Positions 26,691 to 35,693 of a stretch of 64,000 nucleotides of DNA are shown here, in pieces. Under the pieces are notes generated by a model. The model saw only the letters and a list, made by a program, of their open reading frames with translations, was not told where the DNA came from and did no database searches. Position numbers and translations under genes: made by a program. The DNA is from Mariniphaga sp. (GTDB lineage: Bacteria; Bacteroidota; Bacteroidia; Bacteroidales; Prolixibacteraceae), in the NCBI GenBank assembly GCA_019429205.1, contig JAHYIT010000001.1, forward strand, positions 62,001 to 126,000. The letters run 5' to 3'. How positions within the stretch are numbered: position 1 is the stretch's first letter; each line of letters starts with the position of its first letter.

Positions 26691-26736
26691 TGATGTAGTT
26701 TTGATGTAGTAGCATTATTTGAATGAAGTATTATTG
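26691..26736 (+). promoter_or_regulatory. 11-bp direct repeats and candidate -7 box upstream of susC
   Basis: TGATGTAGTTT (26691-26701) is followed in phase by TGATGTAGTAG (26702-26712), giving two like half-sites one helical turn apart. A -7-like TATTATTG (7 of 8 to TAnnTTTG) lies at 26729-26736 and the susC ATG at 26826. The position just upstream of a promoter fits an activator site for one of the two LuxR-type regulators. The remaining 238-base gap is AT-rich. Confidence 0.45.
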
Positions 26737-26825
26737 AAGCATCGAATTTCTCGTGATTATGATTTATGAGGCTCAACTTTGGGCAAACATTAATAAATTT
26801 TATTCATAAAGTAAAATCGTATCCT

Positions 26826-29800
26826 ATGAAAAAAATTCTTTTTTTCTTTTTATGTTCCATCTTTTCTCTCGGTATTTTTGCCCAGGAAATTACACTAAAA
26901 GGAGTAATTACTGCGGCAGATGACGGACTACCGTTACCTGGAGTTTCAGTAATCGTAAAAGGAACAACAACCGGAACTGTTACCAATTTTGATGGTAATT
27001 ATGAATTACAGGTACCGGCAGATGCAGTTATGCAGTACTCTTTTATTGGTATGCAAACTCAGGAAATTCCTGTAAACGGGCGTACTGAAATTAATGTCGT
27101 ACTTGAAAGTGAATCTTTCGATGTGGACGAAGTTGTTGTAGTGGGCTACGGTACCCAAAAGAAAAGTTTGGTTACCGGAGCGATTGCAAAAATTGGAGGA
27201 GAAGAATTGCAAAGAACCTCCGATATGCGTGTTACCCAGGCATTGCAAGGTAAAACTGCAGGGGTAGTTATTTCCAACAATTCGGGGCAGCCCGGAGATC
27301 AGGTTTCTATCAGAATTCGTGGTATTGGAACCAACGGCGATGCTGAACCATTGTACATTGTTGATGGTTTGCCCATGAGTGGAGCAGGAACGGACTTCCT
27401 GAATTCGAATGACATTGAATCGATTGAAGTTCTAAAAGATGCTGCATCTGCTGCTATTTACGGAGCACGCGGTGCAAACGGTGTAATATTAATTACTACA
27501 AAATCCGGAGTAAAAGGCGAAAAATTTACAGTTAGCTACGATGGTTACTATGCAGTTCAAAATCCATGGAAAAAAATTAACGTCTTAAATGCTCAGGAAT
27601 ATGTGACATTGATAAATGAAGCATCATTAAACGGTACCGGCAACTTTAGGTTTTCGCAACAACAAATTGCAGGTTTTACTGCCAATACCGACTGGCAGGA
27701 CCAAATGTTTAATTATGATGCACCTAAACAAAATCATTCCGTTTCTTTTAACGGCGGTACTGAAAAAACCAGCTATTCTTCTTCATTAAGTTATTTTAAT
27801 CAGGAAGGGATTGTTGCCAAAGGAAAATCAGATTTTGAAAAATTTAGTTACCGTTTAAATACAGTTACTGATTTTGGATTTTTAACACTCGGTTCCAATA
27901 TTAATTTGGCCAGAATTACCAGTAAAGGTATTGAAACAAACACCCATTTTGGTATCGGGCTGGCACAGGCATTAAATATGCCACCCATAATTCCGGTAAA
28001 TAACGAAGATGGTACCTGGGGTGTTCCCGAAGAGTATGGTATCGGACTTCAGGAAATTACCAACCCGGTGGCATTGCTGGATAATTTAAATTCTGAAACA
28101 AAAACCAGTAAATTTGTAGGTGGTTTATTTGCGGATCTTGATTTTGGTGAATTGAACCCCTCTCTTAATGGTCTGACCTTCAGATCCTCCTACAGTGGCG
28201 AAATGGCATTGGTTGATACCCGCGGATATTCTCCGTTTTACTATTTGGATGCCATGCATTTTACCATCACCGACGAGGCGTCGCGTTCTATGAATATCTG
28301 GTCGAGGTGGAACTTCGAAAATGTTTTTACTTACGACAAAACAATTGACGCTCATCATTTCACGGTAATGGGTGGTGTTACTGCATTTAAAGATATGTTC
28401 AATAATCTTTCGGCAAGTAAAAAGGATGTTATTTTTGATGATTTTGGATATTCATACATTGACAATGCTACAGATCCGGAAAGTACAGTTGCCGGAGGTG
28501 GTTACTCAGAACATACTGTTGCTTCTGTTTTTGGCCGGGTAAACTACGACTACGGCGACCGTTACATGTTTGCAGCAACCTTGCGGCGCGATGGTTCTTC
28601 GCGTTTTGGATCCGAAAATAAATATGGTTATTTTCCATCTGTTTCAGCAGGTTGGGTTATTTCAAGAGAAGGTTTTATGAGTGGAACCTCGAATGTAATT
28701 GATATGTTAAAATTGAGAGCCAGTTGGGGACAAAACGGTAACGAAAATATAGGTGATTTCGGATATACTTCAATTATTGGAAATCAAAACATCTACTATT
28801 TTGGCGACAGTAAAACGCAGTATAACGGTACTCAGCCAACACGAATTGCCAATCCTTCATTAAAATGGGAAACTTCTGAACAAACAAATATTGGGTTAGA
28901 TTTTGCCAGTTTGGGTAACAGTTTGCGGGTAGCCCTGGATTATTACGTTAAAACTACCAAAGACTGGTTGGTAACTGCTCCGGTTCCATTATTGGTAGGA
29001 AACTCAGCACCGGTAATCAATGGTGGTTCTGTTCGAAATTCAGGGTTTGAAGCCGAATTAAGTTACAAAAAGCGTTTTGGAAAATTATTCCTTAATGCTT
29101 CTGTAAATGGTGCTTACAACAAAAACGAAGTGCTCGATATCCAAAATGCTGAAAAACGCCTCCAGGGTGGAGATGGTGCATTTGGACAAGGTGATGTTTT
29201 GTATGCAAAAGTTGGATCTCCAATGGGATATTTTAATGGGTTGAAAACCGATGGTATTTTTCAAAACGAAGAAGAAATTGCAGCCTATGTGAATGCCAAT
29301 GGCCAATTACTTCAACCCAATGCAAAACCCGGCGATATTAAATTTGTAGATTCAGATGGCGATGGTGTTATTTCACGCGATGATGACCGGGTTAACCTGG
29401 GAACTCCGCATCCTGATTTTACCGGTGGGTTTAGCCTGGGACTCGAGTATGCTGGCTTCGACTTTAACATGTTTGTTTATGCAGCGTTAGGCCAGGAGGT
29501 TTACGACGCAACCATGCGGTACGATATGAATGAAACCAATTATACCGGAGACTGGCTTAATCGCTGGACAGGGCCGGGAACTTCCGATACATACCCACGG
29601 GTAACTTTTGTTGATGATAACCGGAACATGACAACTGTTAGCGATTTCTTTGTTCACGACGGAAGTTTTGTGCGCATGAGAAATATTACATTGGGGTACA
29701 CACTTCCAACAAATATTACAAGTTACATGAAAATCAGCAATCTGAGGCTTTATGTTTCTGCGGAAAACCTTTTGACTGTTACCAGTTACAAAGGCTACGA

Positions 29801-29897
29801 TCCTGAAATCGGAGGAAGTGTATTCAATAATGGTATCGACCACGGAATATATCCTCAACCACGTACAGTATTGGGTGGTATAAACATTACTTTTTAA
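26826..29897 (+). CDS. SusC-like TonB-dependent outer-membrane glycan transporter
   Basis: 1023 residues from the ATG at 26826, where a classical signal peptide begins (MKKILFFFLCSIFSLGIFAQ); the longer frame adds a non-signal leader. Domains: carboxypeptidase-regulatory-like fold (about 22-95), plug with the SusC signature VVVVGYGTQKKSLVTGAI at about 105-122 and DAASAAIYGARGANGVILITTKSG, then a 22-strand barrel ending GGINITF. It forms a gated import complex with SusD and uses TonB energy. Substrate is inferred from neighbours to be beta-1,3-glucan oligosaccharides. susD follows after 29 bases. Confidence 0.96.
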   Translation: MKKILFFFLCSIFSLGIFAQEITLKGVITAADDGLPLPGVSVIVKGTTTGTVTNFDGNYELQVPADAVMQYSFIGMQTQEIPVNGRTEINVVLESESFDVDEVVVVGYGTQKKSLVTGAIAKIGGEELQRTSDMRVTQALQGKTAGVVISNNSGQPGDQVSIRIRGIGTNGDAEPLYIVDGLPMSGAGTDFLNSNDIESIEVLKDAASAAIYGARGANGVILITTKSGVKGEKFTVSYDGYYAVQNPWKKINVLNAQEYVTLINEASLNGTGNFRFSQQQIAGFTANTDWQDQMFNYDAPKQNHSVSFNGGTEKTSYSSSLSYFNQEGIVAKGKSDFEKFSYRLNTVTDFGFLTLGSNINLARITSKGIETNTHFGIGLAQALNMPPIIPVNNEDGTWGVPEEYGIGLQEITNPVALLDNLNSETKTSKFVGGLFADLDFGELNPSLNGLTFRSSYSGEMALVDTRGYSPFYYLDAMHFTITDEASRSMNIWSRWNFENVFTYDKTIDAHHFTVMGGVTAFKDMFNNLSASKKDVIFDDFGYSYIDNATDPESTVAGGGYSEHTVASVFGRVNYDYGDRYMFAATLRRDGSSRFGSENKYGYFPSVSAGWVISREGFMSGTSNVIDMLKLRASWGQNGNENIGDFGYTSIIGNQNIYYFGDSKTQYNGTQPTRIANPSLKWETSEQTNIGLDFASLGNSLRVALDYYVKTTKDWLVTAPVPLLVGNSAPVINGGSVRNSGFEAELSYKKRFGKLFLNASVNGAYNKNEVLDIQNAEKRLQGGDGAFGQGDVLYAKVGSPMGYFNGLKTDGIFQNEEEIAAYVNANGQLLQPNAKPGDIKFVDSDGDGVISRDDDRVNLGTPHPDFTGGFSLGLEYAGFDFNMFVYAALGQEVYDATMRYDMNETNYTGDWLNRWTGPGTSDTYPRVTFVDDNRNMTTVSDFFVHDGSFVRMRNITLGYTLPTNITSYMKISNLRLYVSAENLLTVTSYKGYDPEIGGSVFNNGIDHGIYPQPRTVLGGINITF

Positions 29898-29926
29898 TTT
29901 AGTGCAAACATTTAAAATTTAGGAAA

Positions 29927-31525
29927 ATGAAAAAGAATTCAATCCATATATTTTACTTCATTGCCCTGGTATTTTTTATGGCATCCTGTTCCGAAGATTT
30001 TCTCGAACTGGAGCCAAAAACAGGTCAGGTAGAAGCAAATTATTATCAAAATGAAGACCAGGCATTTTTGGCAGTAACTGCTATTTACGATGCCTATTCA
30101 GTGCAAAACTGGCAATTTGTGCCTACCATGTCCGATATTTTTTCTGACGATGCTTTTTGCGGAGGTTCAAATATTAATGACATGAGTCAGTTTCAGGAAA
30201 TTGAAATGTTTAATATGACCCCTGAAAATAATGCTGCTGTTGATTTATGGAACCGTTGTTATTCCGGAATTTATCGTTCCAATCTATATTTGGAAAAGCA
30301 GGAAAACGTGCAGTGGGAAACCGAAGGCATGAAAGAAAGACTTGAAGCAGAAGCATTTTTTCTTAGAGCCTATTTCTACTGGGATTTGGTTCGTCATTAC
30401 GGATATGCTCCATTAATTACAGAAGTGCTTCCTTCAGTTGAAGATTATAAGAGTATTGCACAAAGTACACCAGACGAAATTTTCACACAAATAGCCACTG
30501 ACCTTTTACATGCGGTTTCGGTATTGCCTGTTAGCTTGACTGCTAACGAAAAAGGCAGAATTTCCAAGGGAGCAGCACAGGCATTAATTGCCCGAATCTA
30601 TCTTTATCACGAAGGATTTGCCAAACCAGTAGTTGGTGTAACAAACTGGAGCAACGGCAGCACTACCATCGACAAAAATTATGCACAGGCTGCTCTCGAA
30701 GAAGTTATTGCAAGCAATGCCTATTCTTTAGTGCCGGATTACAATGATTTATGGGATTGGGAAAATCAAAACAATGAAGAGTCTATTCTTGAAATTCAGT
30801 ATTCCGACAAAGCAAATTCAGGCGACTGGGGCGGTTGGAATATAAACGGTAATTTTTCAAGTGTTTGGTTAAGCGTGAGAAATCCTGTTGGTGACAACGG
30901 TTCTGTTTTTCCGGGCTGGTCTTTTGCTGTACCCACCTGGAGTTTGGCTAATGAATTTGAAACAGGAGATCCGCGCAAAGATGCTACCATTTACAATGCG
31001 GAAGAAAGGCTGAACGATTATACCAGGGCTTTCATGAATACCGGGTTTTTTAATAGAAAATATATGGCTTTGAATGCTTACATTGGTTCAGGGGGCGACC
31101 CAAACCATAATTTCCCCAGGAACTTTGTTGACATTCGCTATGCCGATGTATTGCTGATGGCTGCCGAACTCTTTTTGGATGATAATCCGGCAAAAGCCCT
31201 TAATTATTTGAACCAGGTGCGCACCCGTTCATTAGGCGAAGGAGCTGCTTTGTCAAATGTTACATTGGATAATATTTACCATGAACGAAGAGTGGAATTT
31301 GGCGGAGAAGGATTACGCAAATGGGATCTGCTGAGAAGAGGAAATGATTTTGCAGCTTCAAAAATAAATGCAAGCTTCAATGTTCCTCAGGATGTACCCA
31401 ATCAATCCCATTTTACACCACGAACTTTTAAAGCGGATACCTGGGGAATGTTTCCAATTCCAGCCAGAGAAATCCGTAATACAAACGAAGGCGTATTAAC
31501 TCAATTTGTACCGGCATACAAATAG
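29927..31525 (+). CDS. SusD-like surface glycan-binding lipoprotein
   Basis: 532 residues, a lipoprotein with Cys21 (FFMASCSEDFLELEPKTGQVEANYY). The SusD/RagB pattern is complete: AFFLRAYFYWDLVRHYGYAPLIT, the TPR-like helices with ISKGAAQALIARIYLYHEGF, and near the end RYADVLLMAAEL, YLNQVRTRS, IYHERRVEFGGEGLRKWDLLRRG and FPIPARE. It caps SusC on the cell surface. Trp-rich stretches (GDWGGWNINGNFSSVWLS) may form the sugar platform, which is inference. Confidence 0.95.
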   Translation: MKKNSIHIFYFIALVFFMASCSEDFLELEPKTGQVEANYYQNEDQAFLAVTAIYDAYSVQNWQFVPTMSDIFSDDAFCGGSNINDMSQFQEIEMFNMTPENNAAVDLWNRCYSGIYRSNLYLEKQENVQWETEGMKERLEAEAFFLRAYFYWDLVRHYGYAPLITEVLPSVEDYKSIAQSTPDEIFTQIATDLLHAVSVLPVSLTANEKGRISKGAAQALIARIYLYHEGFAKPVVGVTNWSNGSTTIDKNYAQAALEEVIASNAYSLVPDYNDLWDWENQNNEESILEIQYSDKANSGDWGGWNINGNFSSVWLSVRNPVGDNGSVFPGWSFAVPTWSLANEFETGDPRKDATIYNAEERLNDYTRAFMNTGFFNRKYMALNAYIGSGGDPNHNFPRNFVDIRYADVLLMAAELFLDDNPAKALNYLNQVRTRSLGEGAALSNVTLDNIYHERRVEFGGEGLRKWDLLRRGNDFAASKINASFNVPQDVPNQSHFTPRTFKADTWGMFPIPAREIRNTNEGVLTQFVPAYK

Positions 31526-31561
31526 TCAGTTTAATTAATGTTTTTTCAAAAGAAATTAAAA

Positions 31562-33337
31562 ATGAAAAATATAAAATATCTAAGTTTTATCGGATTAATG
31601 GCTATGGCAGTTTTATTTGCCTGCGAGCCATATGAAGACACAAACCCGGAATTGGGTATAGTTGAGCCTCCCGCTGAAAGCGAAATGGATTTTTCCATTA
31701 CTCCCGGCGTTGATGCATACCTTTTCAACATAGAGATGACAAGCCCATCATTAAACGGAATTTACACGGTTACTTTCGACCTCGGAAACGGATCGATAAT
31801 CAACAAAAAAAGCGGTGTGGCATATTATCCGCTTCCGGATGATTACACCATAACCATGACCATTAAAACAAACAATGGCAGTTCCAGTATATCCAAAACG
31901 CTTACCACTACCGAAACTGATTATTCATTATTTGACAACCCTGTAATGATTGCTTTAAGCGGTGGTGTTGATGCTCTTGAAGGGAAAACCTGGGTACTGG
32001 ATAGCCTTTCAGCCGGTCATTTAGGAGTAGGTCCTGCTGGTAGTGCTGGTCTTGAATGGTGGGCTGCTGCTCCATTAGCAAAAAAGGCAGTAGATGTTCT
32101 TTATGATGATAAGATCACATTTAAACTTGATGGATTTGATTTTATTTATGAAAACCATGGCGAAAGCTATGTGAAAGATTTCCGATCATCTGATCCTGCA
32201 TACTCGAATCCGGAACAAAGAGACACTGATTATAAAGTGGAATTCGAACCAGCTGAAGCTTCGTGGAGTCTTGCAGAGGAAGATGGCAAATGGATGTTAA
32301 CACTTATTCCTACTACAACTCCAATTTTTCCAATATTTGATGTTGGAGCTCGAGAAAATAAGTATGAGGTGTTAACCTTAGAGGAAAATAAACTGGAATT
32401 AGTAGCTATTGGAGGTGACGGAAATGCGTGGCATTATAAATTTATACCGGAAGGGTATGTGCCGCCTCAGATTGAGTTGGAAGCAACCCTTACAGAAGCA
32501 GGGGAAGTAAATACTTTTAATGTTGCATTAAATGTAATTAATGTTCCGGCAGAGGAATCAGTTAATTCGTTAACCGTTGATTTTGGAGATGGAACCGTTC
32601 ATGAAGCAATGGATGTTAGCGAAGTGGTGTCGAATACCTACATGCGCCAGGGAAGCTATCAGGTAACCGTAACAGTAAATACGTCGCTTGGCAATATTGT
32701 AAATACATTTACTGCTGAAGTTGCGGCAAACCATCCCGAATATGAACCGTTCCTGTTGGACGCAATGGTGACCTACAACGACTTCTCTGAAGTCTCCATG
32801 GCTCCGATGAGGATCGATCAGGCTGGTGGCAGCGCTTACATTGAGGTGGTTGATAATCCAAGTCGCATCTATCCGAACAAAAGCGCCAAAGTGCTGAATT
32901 TTGTAAAGGAAAATACGGAATGGGCCAATGCCTATATGCAATTGCCGGTAGGTTACCGCTTCGATTTACGCCAGCGCCACACCTTTAAAGTGATGGTTTA
33001 TGGCAAAGCAGGCGATAATATTCTGCTAAAACTCGAAAATACCGATCGCGGCGGTAATGCCTGGCAAACGGGTACGGCTGACCTGATTTATACCATTCAG
33101 CAGGACAATACCTGGGAAGTTACCGAATATAGCTTTGCAGGGGTAAGCGCCGGCTGGGACTGGACCGGTGACATTTTTACCGGTGATGTAACCACTGACG
33201 ATAATTTTAGCCACGACTTCTACAATGTTGTGCGCATCATGATCAATCCCGGAGACAACTCTGATGTTTACCAGGTTTACCTCGACGAACTGGCTGGTCC
33301 GCATGTTGAAGGACTGAAGTCAGCCACTCGAAATTAG
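31562..33337 (+). CDS. Surface glycan-binding protein with PKD and carbohydrate-binding-like domains
   Basis: 591 residues from the ATG at 31562, which begins a lipoprotein signal (LMAMAVLFACEPYED). After a first Ig-like domain (about 35-120), a region of about 180 residues (GKTWVLDSLSAGHLGVGP onward) resembles the glycan-binding modules of SusE-position proteins. Next come a PKD-like domain (about 305-385, LTVDFGDGT, TYMRQGSYQVTVTV) and a C-terminal jelly-roll-like module (about 390-580, FKVMVYGKAGDNILLKLEN, YQVYLDELAG). In the third position after susCD it is the expected SGBP. A terminator hairpin follows directly. Confidence 0.8.
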   Translation: MKNIKYLSFIGLMAMAVLFACEPYEDTNPELGIVEPPAESEMDFSITPGVDAYLFNIEMTSPSLNGIYTVTFDLGNGSIINKKSGVAYYPLPDDYTITMTIKTNNGSSSISKTLTTTETDYSLFDNPVMIALSGGVDALEGKTWVLDSLSAGHLGVGPAGSAGLEWWAAAPLAKKAVDVLYDDKITFKLDGFDFIYENHGESYVKDFRSSDPAYSNPEQRDTDYKVEFEPAEASWSLAEEDGKWMLTLIPTTTPIFPIFDVGARENKYEVLTLEENKLELVAIGGDGNAWHYKFIPEGYVPPQIELEATLTEAGEVNTFNVALNVINVPAEESVNSLTVDFGDGTVHEAMDVSEVVSNTYMRQGSYQVTVTVNTSLGNIVNTFTAEVAANHPEYEPFLLDAMVTYNDFSEVSMAPMRIDQAGGSAYIEVVDNPSRIYPNKSAKVLNFVKENTEWANAYMQLPVGYRFDLRQRHTFKVMVYGKAGDNILLKLENTDRGGNAWQTGTADLIYTIQQDNTWEVTEYSFAGVSAGWDWTGDIFTGDVTTDDNFSHDFYNVVRIMINPGDNSDVYQVYLDELAGPHVEGLKSATRN

Positions 33338-33345
33338 TTTTTTAC

Positions 33346-33399
33346 GTGCCCAAAAAGTGTTTTTTCATAGTTTAGTTTAACTTTTTGGGCACTTTTTTT
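33346..33399 (+). terminator. Terminator between the glycan-binding protein and GH3 genes
   Basis: GTGCCCAAAAAGT (33346-33358) pairs perfectly with ACTTTTTGGGCAC (33380-33392), followed by seven T. With a 21-base loop and a 13-bp stem this is a good intrinsic terminator. It would separate susC-susD-SGBP from GH3-GH16, or lower expression of the enzymes relative to the transporter. Confidence 0.75.
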
Positions 33400-33423
33400 A
33401 AATCCTGTTTTAAATATTCAACC

Positions 33424-35676
33424 ATGTTTCAATTAAAGTTGAAGTACCTCCCATTGCTCATTTTTTTGATTGGGGTATTCTCCGGATGTCAAAATGAAAA
33501 CGAATCAACTGCTCTTTTGGATGCTGAAATAAAGACACTTATCGGAAAAATGACCCTGGATGAAAAAATCGGGCAGATGTTTCAGGCGGCTGATGGTTTT
33601 TATTCCAGCGAAGAAGAGCTAAAAAAAGCGGTAAGGGAAGGAAGGGTTGGTTCGTTTTTAAATATTCAGGGTGCTGAAAGGGTGGCTGAAATACAGCGCA
33701 TGGCAAAGGAAGAAAGCCGGCTGGGAATTCCCTTGCTTTTTGGACGCGATGTCATTCACGGCTACCGCACCATTTTTCCCATTCCGTTGGGAATGGCTTC
33801 TTCGTGGGACACTTCGATGGTGAAAAAAGCCATGCGTATTTCTGCGGTTGAAGCGGCTTCCATGGGTATTAACTGGACTTTTGCCCCCATGATTGACATT
33901 ACCTGGGACCCGCGCTGGGGAAGGATTGCCGAAACTACCGGCGAAGACCCGTTTCTTACTTCGCAGTTTACAAAAGCCATGGTGGAAGGCATTCAGGGAG
34001 ATTTGAATGACCCCACAGCTTTGGCTGCCTGTGCCAAACATTTTGTGGGGTACGGTATGGCAGAAGCCGGGCGGGATTACAACACGACTTATATTCCCGA
34101 ACCGTTGCTGAGAAACGTACATCTGAAACCGTTTAAAGCTGCCCAAAACGCCGGGGCGCTGACTTTTATGTCGGCCTTTAACGATTTAAACGGCGTGCCC
34201 ACTTCAGGAAATGAATTTACGCTGAAAACCATTTTACGTGATGAATGGAATTATAAAGGAATGGTGTTTAGCGACTGGGCCTCCATCGAAGAGATGATTT
34301 CTCATGGTTTTGCCTCCGATAAAAAACACGCCGCTGAAATTGCCGTAAAAGCCGGCATTGATATGGAAATGGCGACTACGGCCTACATTGAAAATCTGAA
34401 AAAACTGATTGAAGAAGGAAAAATCAGCGAAGAGCTGATAAATGAGCGGGTGGCAAATATTCTACGCGTTAAATTTCAACTGGGCCTTTTTGATAAACCC
34501 GTTGAAAATACTGCACTAAGCACCGATACCATTTTGGCAGGTTCTCATTTGGCTCATGCACGCGAACTGGCGCGCAACAGTATGGTTTTGCTGAAAAACA
34601 GCCATCACATCCTACCACTTTCTAAAGAAATTCGTTCGCTGGCAGTTATTGGCCCGCTGGCTGATGCCCCACATGACCAGATGGGAACCTGGGTTTTTGA
34701 TGGCAACGAAGAAGATTCGGAAACACCAAAAACTACCTTTCAGAATTTATTGGGGAACAAACTGCATTATGCTGCCGGACTGGAATACAGCCGCGATAAA
34801 TCGAAAAATGGGTTTATCGACGCGCTGGCTGCTGCCGGAAAATCGGATGCCATCCTCTTTTTTGCAGGTGAAGAATCCATCCTTTCAGGCGAAGCCAACT
34901 CCCGGGGAATCATTAATTTGCCTGGAATTCAAGCCGAGCTAATCAGTGAGTTAAAAAAGACAGGAAAACCATTGATTCTTATTGTTATGGCAGGAAGACC
35001 GCTTGCTATTCAGCAGGAACTTGAAATGGCCGATGCCGTGTTGTACGCCTGGCACCCGGGAACAATGGCCGGGCCTGCCATTGCCGACCTTGTATTTGGC
35101 GATTATTCCCCCACAGGGAAACTGCCGGTTACGTTTGTGAAAGGGGCCGGACAAATTCCGTTTTACCATTACCGGAAAAATACCGGAAGGCCTGCATCAA
35201 AATCTGATGTAATCCATATCGACGACATTCCGAGAAACTCCAAACAACTGTCGCTTGGTTTTAAATCCACGCATTTGGATTATGGCATCGAACCATTGTT
35301 TCCCTTCGGATATGGTTTATCTTACACCAAATTTCAGTATTCCAATTTAAAACTCTCAACTAAGGTTTTAAATTCAACCAGTACTATTTCTGTATCGGCG
35401 GATGTGCAAAATATTGGTAATTTTGAAACCGATGAAATTGCGCAGCTCTATATTCGCGACAGGGTGGGAAGCATTACAAGGCCGGTTAAAGAGCTGAAAG
35501 GGTTTAAAAAATTCCGTTTGATGCCGGGCGAAACAAAAAACGTTCAATTCGATATAAAACCAAAAGACCTGGAATTTTTTAATGGTGAAAAATTTGTGAC
35601 TGAACAGGGCGATTTCGATGTGTGGATTGGACCCAATTCTGTGGATGGATTAAAAGGTGAATTTGCCTTTGAGTAA
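33424..35676 (+). CDS. GH3 beta-glucosidase
   Basis: 750 residues from the ATG at 33424; the lipobox IGVFSGC (Cys22) sits directly behind it, while the longer frame starts inside the terminator. GH3 N-domain (about 33-370), GH3 C-domain (about 400-640) and fibronectin-III-like end (about 665-740). The nucleophile Asp284 is in GMVFSDWASIEE; KHFVGYG and GRDVIHG line the sugar site. It removes terminal glucose from beta-gluco-oligosaccharides; GH3 members of laminarin loci act on beta-1,3 chains. As a lipoprotein it probably faces the periplasm. The following GH16 gene starts 18 bases later, so the two form a unit. Confidence 0.93.
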   Translation: MFQLKLKYLPLLIFLIGVFSGCQNENESTALLDAEIKTLIGKMTLDEKIGQMFQAADGFYSSEEELKKAVREGRVGSFLNIQGAERVAEIQRMAKEESRLGIPLLFGRDVIHGYRTIFPIPLGMASSWDTSMVKKAMRISAVEAASMGINWTFAPMIDITWDPRWGRIAETTGEDPFLTSQFTKAMVEGIQGDLNDPTALAACAKHFVGYGMAEAGRDYNTTYIPEPLLRNVHLKPFKAAQNAGALTFMSAFNDLNGVPTSGNEFTLKTILRDEWNYKGMVFSDWASIEEMISHGFASDKKHAAEIAVKAGIDMEMATTAYIENLKKLIEEGKISEELINERVANILRVKFQLGLFDKPVENTALSTDTILAGSHLAHARELARNSMVLLKNSHHILPLSKEIRSLAVIGPLADAPHDQMGTWVFDGNEEDSETPKTTFQNLLGNKLHYAAGLEYSRDKSKNGFIDALAAAGKSDAILFFAGEESILSGEANSRGIINLPGIQAELISELKKTGKPLILIVMAGRPLAIQQELEMADAVLYAWHPGTMAGPAIADLVFGDYSPTGKLPVTFVKGAGQIPFYHYRKNTGRPASKSDVIHIDDIPRNSKQLSLGFKSTHLDYGIEPLFPFGYGLSYTKFQYSNLKLSTKVLNSTSTISVSADVQNIGNFETDEIAQLYIRDRVGSITRPVKELKGFKKFRLMPGETKNVQFDIKPKDLEFFNGEKFVTEQGDFDVWIGPNSVDGLKGEFAFE

Positions 35677-35693
35677 TCAGGTAATAAATTGAT

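Noticed and set aside
26766-26825. Earlier start for susC
   Set aside because: The extra 20 residues precede a complete signal peptide that begins at 26826.
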